A DNA stretch of 31,388 nt from an uncultured Bacteroidota bacterium (GTDB lineage Bacteria; Bacteroidota; Bacteroidia; Chitinophagales; Chitinophagaceae), in contig CAIJZF010000247.1 in NCBI GenBank assembly GCA_903825095.1, forward strand, positions 1 through 31,388, in the 5' to 3' direction. The notes under the pieces are model-generated. The model saw nothing but the letters and a program-made list of their open reading frames with translations. It searched no databases and was not told the origin of the DNA. The translations under genes were made by a program, and so were the position numbers. Positions 25,691 through 31,388 of this stretch are shown here, piece by piece; the first letter of the stretch is position 1; the number at the start of each line of letters is the position of its first letter.

Positions 25691-26320
25691 TTAATAAGTA
25701 ACTGAAATCTGGAAAGTCTTATTGGTAATGCCTAAGATAGCAGCAGCCGCATCACTTAAACGGTATTGAATTGAATTACCTACTTCAGGTAAGGCATTGA
25801 TAACTTTAGCGCAAATACTTTTTAAATCGGAAGTGGTAATTCTAACAATGGTACCAACGGGTAATTGATTAGTTAAGATATAAAACTTTTTATCTTCCCA
25901 TCCACTTACACTTTTAAAAACAGCAGCCGTACCTTCTAAGGTTTGAAAACTTGCCGACTTTTTTTGATTGGTAAATAAACTTGCAAAATAACCTTCTTCT
26001 AATTCCGTATTATTCACAAGCATTGTAGACTTATGCAAGCTATCAGACAATCTCATTTTTTCTTTATTGTCCGCAATTAACTTCAGCGGCTCCGGATTTT
26101 TAAGTGGCACATAAGCACTGTGTTTACCACGACGCTTTTTACCTTTTTTGGAGATGCCTTTTTTACCCTTCTTTTTCGAATGAATAGTTGCCTTTTTCTT
26201 ATATTGGGCAGTTGTCTTTACTGCATGCTTTTTGGTCTGCTTATGCTTGGCGGCATAAGAAGACAATTGGCCAGTAAGGCCAATGACAAGAAAGAACAGT
26301 AAAATCCATCTTTTAAACAT
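25691..26320 (-). CDS. Exported RlpA-like double-psi beta-barrel protein with Lys-rich arm
   Basis: The 209-residue protein has a signal peptide or anchor (1-24), then a strongly basic stretch (25-67, 18 Lys and 2 Arg by my count), a linker, and a C-terminal double-psi beta-barrel like that of RlpA (about 128-209; LPVGTIVRIT, KVINALPEVG, YRLSDAAAAILG). RlpA proteins bind or cut glycan strands at the septum. The family's HxTLPFG-type His and DRGPF-type Asp are absent here, so catalysis is doubtful. The ATG at 26320 follows TACCTTTG by four bases; the frame continues 15 bases up to a TTG, less likely. It is followed by the rhodanese-thioredoxin gene. Fold call is moderate. Confidence 0.7.
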   Translation of the reverse strand: MFKRWILLFFLVIGLTGQLSSYAAKHKQTKKHAVKTTAQYKKKATIHSKKKGKKGISKKGKKRRGKHSAYVPLKNPEPLKLIADNKEKMRLSDSLHKSTMLVNNTELEEGYFASLFTNQKKSASFQTLEGTAAVFKSVSGWEDKKFYILTNQLPVGTIVRITTSDLKSICAKVINALPEVGNSIQYRLSDAAAAILGITNKTFQISVTY

Positions 26321-26324
26321 CTGG

Positions 26325-26332
26325 CAAAGGTA
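26325..26332 (-). promoter_or_regulatory. -7 promoter element TACCTTTG four bases before the RlpA-like gene
   Basis: Minus-strand TACCTTTG, then CCAG and the ATG at 26320. Another start where the mRNA would begin at or near the start codon. Confidence 0.5.
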
Positions 26333-26395
26333 CAAAAATGAATTACAAAGAAAGTAGAAAATATGTTAATTATATATTTATGTAATATATAATTC

Positions 26396-27757
26396 TCAAT
26401 AATTCAATATCCTCCATTCATTTGGATAGTAATTATTGGACCTATTGGGAAGTAATTTTGCCCAACCTAAACGGGTATTTTTATACTGAATGGCATGCCA
26501 GCCTTTACCCCCAGGCAAATTCAAATCGGCCCTTCTTAAATATTGCAAGGCGGTGGCTTCGTCCAATTCCATGGTTTGAAAGGGTAGATTTTTCCAAGTA
26601 CTCATGGCAAGTGCATGTGCTGGAATTAAGTCAGCTCCTTTAATACTTCCTATAGCCAAGCCCATTTTTTTTACATACAAGTTTTTAAGCAGTGTATTAT
26701 AAGCATCCTTAAAAGTCAATGCTAAAGCAATAATATTTTCTTGATGATTGATAAAATAATAATCTTCCGGCAAAGAAAAATGTGCATTCAACACCTCTGT
26801 TTCTTTTTTAGTAATGGCAGTGGTTACAAAAGAAGAGTCATAATAAGCGTTACTAGTAGAAAGTTCTTTTTTAAATACCGTTAAGAAAAAACCCTCCCCT
26901 TTTACTTTATCTGGATAAAACCTGTAACCATTTGAGTGGTGCACTGGACTTTCGCTTTTAATAATATTCCAAGCATCTATAATATTTAAATCAATACTTT
27001 TCATTCCTTCTATGGAAGCAATTTTATCTAAAATATTTTCATCTTCTTGCATTGAATAAGAGCAGGTAGAATAAATTAAATAACCCCCTTCTTTCAAGCA
27101 ATCTATACTATCATCAATTATGCGCGACTGCCTTACACTACAATGCTGCACTGCATCAATACTCCAGTGCTCAATAGCATCTGGGTCTTTTCTAAATAAA
27201 CCACTCCCACTGCAAGGCGCGTCTATTAATACAATATCAAAAAACTGAGGCAATGCTTTAAAATGAGAAGGGTCGTTCTGTGTGACTACAATATTATCAG
27301 CTCCCCACTTAGTAGTATTCTCTACCAAAATGGCATTTCTATTTTTAATAGTTTCATTGGCTACTACTAAACCCTTTTGAAAATAGTTAGCAAGTAAACT
27401 GGTCTTACCCCCTGGCGCTGCGCATAAATCTAAAACATGCATTGGGCCAGGATTAGGTGCAATTTGTTCTAAGGCATGATGCAAAAACATACTACTGGCT
27501 TCTTGCACATAATAAGCCCCTGCATGCCATAAGGGATCAAGTACAAATAAGGGGCGCTCTTTTAAATAGAATCCATCAGCACACCAAGGTATAGGACTTG
27601 CCTGTTCAAAAAAAGAAGAAGGGTTTTCTTTAAATGATTTTTGGGTGTTTATTCTTATAGAAGTAATCGACTCCTTTAACGCATGCGTTTGTATAAATGC
27701 CTGTTCATCGAAACCAGGTAAGCCTTTTAAAGATGATATGAACGAGTTAGGTAGCAA
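26396..27757 (-). CDS. RsmF/NOL1-type rRNA cytosine-5 methyltransferase
   Basis: This 453-residue SAM-dependent enzyme belongs to the RsmB/RsmF (NOL1/NOP2/Sun) group, which makes 5-methylcytosine in rRNA. It has an N-terminal segment (SITSIRINTQK), SAM motif I VLDLCAAPGGKT (108-119), motif IV DAPCSGSGLFRKDP with Cys182, and motif VI YSTCSYS with the catalytic Cys232. The C-terminal part (about 310-453) resembles the RsmF-type RNA-binding/PUA-like extension, ending in GGKGWHAIQYKNTRLGWAK. The target base cannot be read from sequence. It is the last gene of the putA-thyA-folA-methyltransferase-like series, 12 bases after its neighbour. Confidence 0.92.
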   Translation of the reverse strand: MLPNSFISSLKGLPGFDEQAFIQTHALKESITSIRINTQKSFKENPSSFFEQASPIPWCADGFYLKERPLFVLDPLWHAGAYYVQEASSMFLHHALEQIAPNPGPMHVLDLCAAPGGKTSLLANYFQKGLVVANETIKNRNAILVENTTKWGADNIVVTQNDPSHFKALPQFFDIVLIDAPCSGSGLFRKDPDAIEHWSIDAVQHCSVRQSRIIDDSIDCLKEGGYLIYSTCSYSMQEDENILDKIASIEGMKSIDLNIIDAWNIIKSESPVHHSNGYRFYPDKVKGEGFFLTVFKKELSTSNAYYDSSFVTTAITKKETEVLNAHFSLPEDYYFINHQENIIALALTFKDAYNTLLKNLYVKKMGLAIGSIKGADLIPAHALAMSTWKNLPFQTMELDEATALQYLRRADLNLPGGKGWHAIQYKNTRLGWAKLLPNRSNNYYPNEWRILNY

Positions 27758-27769
27758 TGTATAAATAGT

Positions 27770-28303
27770 TTAAAAGCGGATGATAAAGTTTTCTTTTTCT
27801 AATTGTTCCTGTCTAAAAAATACAATCCCTAATTTAAATAAATCAATTGTAAGCTTAACTTCTTTATGCATTTTAATTGTCTCCCAACTCGCTTCCATTT
27901 CTTTACTATCATGTATGCCATCAAAAATTAAAATACTTTGGGTATTTAGTTTTTTTAAAGCAGCATTAAAATAACTTGTTAAATCTTCTGCATTTTTATT
28001 TTGCTTTACAAATAAAAGGCCTATAGAATCCGTATTTTCTATCTCTTCTATAACCTTTGCTATGCTTGAAGGTGCGGCTTCCAATTCCATTACATTGGCT
28101 GGCATGTAATAAGCTACCATACGAATGACTAAGGCACGGTATTTATTAGAATAATTAGCTTCTTGCCTAAGCCCTTTATTATTTAAGACGGAACGAATAA
28201 AACTATATACAAATGGAGAATGCACACCATGCCCTTTCCCATTGGAAGCATTAAAATAGTATTTTAAATAATTAAGCAGTGTAAATGGAAATGTATAAGG
28301 CAT
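27770..28303 (-). CDS. Degenerate class I methyltransferase-like protein (HGVHSPF family)
   Basis: The 177-residue protein resembles a Bacteroidota family annotated as class I SAM-dependent methyltransferases. It keeps that family's N-terminal signature GHGVHSPFVYSFI (24-36) and its C-terminal IFDGIHDSKEMEASW (126-140) and LTIDLFKLGIVFFR (151-164). The central part is about 60 residues shorter than I expect for the family, and the glycine-rich SAM motif (normally ELGTSLG-like) reads MELEAAPSS (72-80). It therefore looks like a pseudoenzyme rather than an active enzyme. The ATG at 28303 lies one base after the folA stop; upstream in-frame sequence only overlaps folA. The function is unknown. 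Confidence 0.7.
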   Translation of the reverse strand: MPYTFPFTLLNYLKYYFNASNGKGHGVHSPFVYSFIRSVLNNKGLRQEANYSNKYRALVIRMVAYYMPANVMELEAAPSSIAKVIEEIENTDSIGLLFVKQNKNAEDLTSYFNAALKKLNTQSILIFDGIHDSKEMEASWETIKMHKEVKLTIDLFKLGIVFFRQEQLEKENFIIRF

Positions 28304-28304
28304 G

Positions 28305-28796
28305 TTATTTTCTTTTCCAACATTCGAAGTCAAAAGAAAATATATGTTTTTCATCGGCTGCGTTTTGGGTACTGCTTTCCAATTCCCAATCTGCATTTAA
28401 TTTAGGGAAATAAACATCGCCTTCAATGGTCGTATGCACCCTTGTTAACCATATTTTTTGTGCTAGTGGTAAGGCCATCTCGTAAATTTCACCACCACCA
28501 ATGACTAATAATTCATTATAACTAAATTTTGTAGCTAGTGCTATAGCTTCTTCCATGGTATGCACCACAGTCACGTCTTCACTTACCCAATTTTTATTAC
28601 GCGTAATAATAATATTCAATCTTCCATTTAAAGGCTTACTGCCCATAGACTCAAAAGTTTTACGCCCCATTAATATAGGCATACCCCAGGTAGTGTTTTT
28701 AAAAAAGCGCATATCCTTAGGTAAATGCCATAATAATTGATTGTTTAAACCAATGGCATTGTTTTCAGAAGCCGCTACTACTAGGGTTATATTCAT
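28305..28796 (-). CDS. folA: Dihydrofolate reductase
   Basis: FolA reduces DHF to THF with NADPH and is the target of trimethoprim. The 163-residue protein has the standard layout: ITLVVAASENNAIGLNNQLLW (3-23) split by the Met20-type loop, catalytic Asp28 in HLPKDMRFF, MGRKTFESMG, the LNIIITRN strand, and the NADPH site VIGGGEIYEMAL, then TRVHTTIEGDVYFP. It starts ten bases after the thyA stop, the usual thyA-folA pairing in which FolA recycles the DHF that ThyA produces. Confidence 0.97.
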   Translation of the reverse strand: MNITLVVAASENNAIGLNNQLLWHLPKDMRFFKNTTWGMPILMGRKTFESMGSKPLNGRLNIIITRNKNWVSEDVTVVHTMEEAIALATKFSYNELLVIGGGEIYEMALPLAQKIWLTRVHTTIEGDVYFPKLNADWELESSTQNAADEKHIFSFDFECWKRK

Positions 28797-28806
28797 TTAT
28801 ATTATT

Positions 28807-29601
28807 TTAAACAGCCACTGGCGCTTTAATACTTGGATGTGCTTCATAATGCTCTAAAGTAAAATCAGAGAATTGAAAAGAGAAAATATCTTTTACTTCT
28901 TTATTAATTTTCATAGTAGGAAGTGGAAAAGGTTTTCTTGACAATTGCAAGTTTGCTTGCTCCACATGATTATTATACAAATGCACATCGCCAAAACTAT
29001 GGACGAAGTCTCCGTATTCTAAACCACAAACTGAAGCAATCATCATAGTAAGTAATGCATAAGAAGCAATATTAAAAGGCACGCCTAAAAATACATCGGC
29101 ACTGCGTTGATACAATTGGCAACTTAATTTTCCATCGGCCACATAAAATTGAAACATATTATGACAAGGCATTAAAGCCATCTTCGATAAATCACCCACA
29201 TTCCAAGCACTTACAATTAACCTTCTGCTATCGGGTGTCTTTTTTATTTGTTCAATTAATTCTGAAATTTGGTCAATCACTACGCCATTCGCGCCTTCCC
29301 AACTTCTCCACTGTTTTCCATAGACCGGACCTAGATCACCATTTTTATCGGCCCACTCGTCCCAGATACGTACTCCATTCTCATTTAAATATTTAATGTT
29401 CGTATCGCCATTCAAAAACCAAAGTAATTCGTAAATAATACTTTTCAAGTGTAGCTTCTTGGTGGTTACCATGGGAAAGCCTTCTGCCAAGTTAAAACGC
29501 ATCTGATATCCAAAACAACTTTTGGTTCCAGTTCCAGTTCTATCGGTCTTTTCAGCCCCTTTGTCAATAACGTGTTGTAGTAAATTCAAGTATTGTTGCA
29601 T
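28807..29601 (-). CDS. thyA: Thymidylate synthase
   Basis: ThyA methylates dUMP to dTMP with methylene-THF, releasing DHF. I chose the ATG at 29601, giving 264 residues, the same length as E. coli ThyA. The frame extends six codons upstream, but that does not fit family members, which start M-Q-Y-L-x-L-L. Visible: [17 protein letters not shown] (20-36), the catalytic Cys146 in [33 protein letters not shown], and the C-terminal PSIKAPVAV. It lies 35 bases after the proline dehydrogenase gene and directly before folA. Confidence 0.98.
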   Translation of the reverse strand: MQQYLNLLQHVIDKGAEKTDRTGTGTKSCFGYQMRFNLAEGFPMVTTKKLHLKSIIYELLWFLNGDTNIKYLNENGVRIWDEWADKNGDLGPVYGKQWRSWEGANGVVIDQISELIEQIKKTPDSRRLIVSAWNVGDLSKMALMPCHNMFQFYVADGKLSCQLYQRSADVFLGVPFNIASYALLTMMIASVCGLEYGDFVHSFGDVHLYNNHVEQANLQLSRKPFPLPTMKINKEVKDIFSFQFSDFTLEHYEAHPSIKAPVAV

Positions 29602-29636
29602 AGTGCAATTTACAACCAATACCTTTTATCTAGAAA

Positions 29637-30839
29637 TCATTTTTTGGCCTTCCTGCGCGCCAATTCTTGCCTTATGAAAAGCAGCTCCCTACTGGTTTGG
29701 CCATTGACGCTTGAATTTTCCTCTGCCCTTCTCATTAAATAAGGAATCACATCCTTAATGGGCCCAAATGGCAGGTATTTGCTAACATTATACCCCTCCT
29801 TAGCCATATTAAAACTAATAGGATCGCTCATACCATATAATTGAGAAAAATGCACATGAGGGTCACCAGCTGGAATGCCTTTTTCTATCATGAGTTGAGC
29901 AATTTTCAAATTACTTTGTTCATTATGAGAGGCAAGTATTAATGAAACGGTCTCTTTGTTTTGAATACAAAATGCTGCTGCATCATTAAAATCTTTATCG
30001 GTGGCTTCTTTATCAATATGTATAGGAGATGCCACACCATGCTCTTTAGCGCGAAGTCTTTCTTTTTCCATATAGGCACCGCGAACAAGCTTCGCACCTA
30101 GTTTGAAATTTTTTTCTTTAGCAATTTTATGAGACAACTGTAAAAAATGGTATCGGTCGTTTCTATATAATTGATAAGTATTATACACCACTACTTTCTC
30201 TTTATTATAAACGGCCATTAATTCAATGGCTAGTCTATCAATAGGATCTTGTATCCAGGTTTCTTCTGCATCTAATAAAATACCCACGCCTTTTTCAGAA
30301 GCCAAATCACAAATAGCATACATTCTTTCTTTCACGCGCTCCCAAGCTGTATCTTCCATTTCGCTGTTATGTATGCCACTTCTTAGTCTTGGCGCTTCAT
30401 TTAAAGTTTCTAATAACTGTAAACTTGCAATACCTGTTATTTTAATACTTACAAAAGGAATATTATTTTGAGTGGCTGCAAATGTTACTGCTTCCATTAT
30501 TTTTTCAGTAACATTATCAAAATTCTCTTCTCCTTCTTTCGCCTCTACTCCATAATCTAAAATTACTTGCACCCCATATGCACCTAATTGCTTAGCCACT
30601 CTTGCAGTTTCTTCTAAAGTTTCTCCTCCTACAAATTGATTAAATATAGTGCTGCGAATTAAACCATTCAAAGGCAAACCAGCATTCATTAATGCAGGCG
30701 TTAACTTAGTAGCTAAAGAAACAATAATAGGACTTTGTATCACAGAAAAAAGAAAGCGCGCTCGTTTTAATTCAGCGGTAGATTTATATGCAAATGCAAT
30801 TTGGGTATTGTCTAAAGATAGGCTCATGCTAACGTTCAT
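29637..30839 (-). CDS. putA: Proline dehydrogenase (monofunctional)
   Basis: This FAD enzyme oxidises proline to pyrroline-5-carboxylate, passing electrons to the respiratory chain. The protein of about 400 residues is a single ProDH barrel without the P5C dehydrogenase or DNA-binding parts of large PutA. Landmarks: RSTIFNQFVGGETLEET near the start, VSIKITGIASL, GILLDAEETWIQDP, TYQLYRND, KLVRGAYMEKER with the flavin/substrate Arg, and ILASHNEQSNLK. Three starts are possible: ATG 30839 (chosen), ATG 30827, and GTG 30848. A near-consensus GATATTTG lies eight bases before 30839. The symbol is used in the broad sense (also called prodh/fadM). Confidence 0.93.
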   Translation of the reverse strand: MNVSMSLSLDNTQIAFAYKSTAELKRARFLFSVIQSPIIVSLATKLTPALMNAGLPLNGLIRSTIFNQFVGGETLEETARVAKQLGAYGVQVILDYGVEAKEGEENFDNVTEKIMEAVTFAATQNNIPFVSIKITGIASLQLLETLNEAPRLRSGIHNSEMEDTAWERVKERMYAICDLASEKGVGILLDAEETWIQDPIDRLAIELMAVYNKEKVVVYNTYQLYRNDRYHFLQLSHKIAKEKNFKLGAKLVRGAYMEKERLRAKEHGVASPIHIDKEATDKDFNDAAAFCIQNKETVSLILASHNEQSNLKIAQLMIEKGIPAGDPHVHFSQLYGMSDPISFNMAKEGYNVSKYLPFGPIKDVIPYLMRRAEENSSVNGQTSRELLFIRQELARRKAKK

Positions 30840-30906
30840 TCGTATCACAAATATCGGTAGTAAATCTTAAAAATCAAAGGATTATAGTCATTAAATAAGA
30901 GTTAAG

Positions 30907-30914
30907 TATCTTTA
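30907..30914 (+). promoter_or_regulatory. Near-consensus -7 element TATCTTTA for the epimerase gene
   Basis: TATCTTTA differs from TAnnTTTG only at the last base and lies 37 bases before the ATG at 30952, in the divergent region with the proline dehydrogenase gene. Confidence 0.3.
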
Positions 30915-30951
30915 TAATTGTAATTACGCTTCTTATAAAAAAACAGTTTTT

Positions 30952-31388
30952 ATGAAAATTCTTTCCACCGATGTTTTCTTGTTTAAAATTCCCATGACGC
31001 CTTTTACCATTGCTACCGGGACCATGCACTATGCACAAAACATAGTTATTAAAATTCATACCGATGAAGGCATTATTGGATGGGGAGAATGTTCTGCTTT
31101 TCCTATGATTGTAGGCGAGACGCAGTTAAGCTGTTACAATATTGCCAAGGATTTTGCTACTTACCTGAAAGGCAAAGACCCTTTAGCCATTGAAGAAAGG
31201 TTAGCTGAACTAGATACGATTATTGCTGGCAACTATACCGCTAAAAGTGCATTTGATTTAGCCTTATACGATATTGCAGCCAAGGCAGCAGGCAAACCCT
31301 TGTATGCATTTTTAGGAGGAAAGTCCAAACCCATTGAAACCGATTTAACCATTGGTATTGATACACCCGAAAGTATGGCCAAGGATGC
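30952..31388 (+). CDS. Enolase-superfamily dipeptide epimerase-like protein, 5' part (cut by window edge)
   Basis: About 145 residues of an enolase-superfamily protein precede the window end. The N-terminal capping domain is complete: MKILSTDVFLFKIPMTPFTI, then VIKIHTDEGIIGWGECSAFP, ETQLSCYNIAKDF, and AKSAFDLALYDIAAKAAGKPLYAFLGG, the family's conserved AxDxAxxDxxGK-type segment, and the start of the barrel (TDLTIGIDTPESMAK). The pattern fits L-Ala-D/L-Glu epimerases and muconate cycloisomerase-like members. The catalytic lysines and metal ligands lie beyond the window, so the substrate is undecided. In peptidoglycan recycling such epimerases act on murein dipeptides. Confidence 0.85.
   Translation, partial: MKILSTDVFLFKIPMTPFTIATGTMHYAQNIVIKIHTDEGIIGWGECSAFPMIVGETQLSCYNIAKDFATYLKGKDPLAIEERLAELDTIIAGNYTAKSAFDLALYDIAAKAAGKPLYAFLGGKSKPIETDLTIGIDTPESMAKD

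Noticed and set aside
28304..28396. Upstream extension of the methyltransferase-like protein (31 codons)
   Set aside because: Lies wholly in folA; the ATG at 28303 sits one base after the folA stop and fits the family start.
1..31388. tRNA genes, rRNA genes, CRISPR arrays, insertion sequences, integrons
   Set aside because: Read both strands of all gaps: no spaced direct repeats of CRISPR type, no transposase-like product, no tRNA-like cloverleaf; no gap exceeds 180 bases.

Overview
The window is about 31 kb of low-G+C (roughly 35 %, judged by eye) bacterial chromosome, densely packed with housekeeping genes. The lineage is almost certainly Bacteroidota, most likely a Chitinophagaceae-type member. 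Reasons: many upstream regions carry the Bacteroidota -7 promoter element TAnnTTTG; Shine-Dalgarno sequences are essentially absent; and several protein families are typical of the phylum (carboxypeptidase-like regulatory domain protein, a HGVHSP-type methyltransferase-like family, long IspH, Mrp without CxxC, SppA 67K type, a folK + deoxynucleoside kinase pair). I see no tRNA, rRNA, CRISPR, insertion sequence, prophage or integron.

Layout. 1-1562 (-): 5' two-thirds of clpB, cut by the window edge; queG is divergent at 1731-2678. 2749-6108 (-): a compact operon sppA > ABC-2 permease > SRPBCC protein. 6193-8651 (+): folK, deoxynucleoside kinase, MFS permease. 8708-9190 (-): CxxxCxxCC protein, divergent from gcvP (9314-12178, +). 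12186-14722 (-): an HTH protein behind an ABC-F ATPase, with inverted repeats between them. ispH (14844-16073, +) converges on and overlaps cmk, which follows mrp (both -). 17953-19450 (+): CarboxypepD_reg-like exported protein, then hbd. 19461-20069 (-) is a YigZ/IMPACT protein, divergent from prmC (20141-20989, +). 21071-23961 (-): exbD, exbB, pepT and an FKBP isomerase, divergent from fmt (24040-24969, +). 24978-30839 (-): rhodanese-thioredoxin lipoprotein, RlpA-like barrel protein, RsmF/NOL1-type rRNA methyltransferase, a degenerate methyltransferase-like protein, folA, thyA and proline dehydrogenase. The window ends in the start of a dipeptide-epimerase-like gene (30952 onward, +).

How the genes fit together. 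A folate/one-carbon theme recurs: folK makes the pterin pyrophosphate for folate synthesis, gcvP feeds one-carbon units through glycine cleavage, fmt uses 10-formyl-THF, thyA turns methylene-THF into DHF, and folA regenerates THF. Deoxynucleoside kinase and cmk supply nucleotides. Envelope functions (SppA, ABC-2 permease, ExbB/ExbD, lipoprotein thioredoxin, RlpA-like) and protein quality control (ClpB, PepT, FKBP) make up most of the rest.

I did not find a convincing undescribed multi-gene system. The signals most worth a second look are: the -7 promoter elements placed only 3-8 bases before several start codons (candidate leaderless mRNAs); a methyltransferase-family protein that has lost its SAM pocket; a barrel protein with a lysine-rich arm and without RlpA catalytic residues; the paired inverted repeats before the HTH gene; and the rhodanese-thioredoxin lipoprotein.
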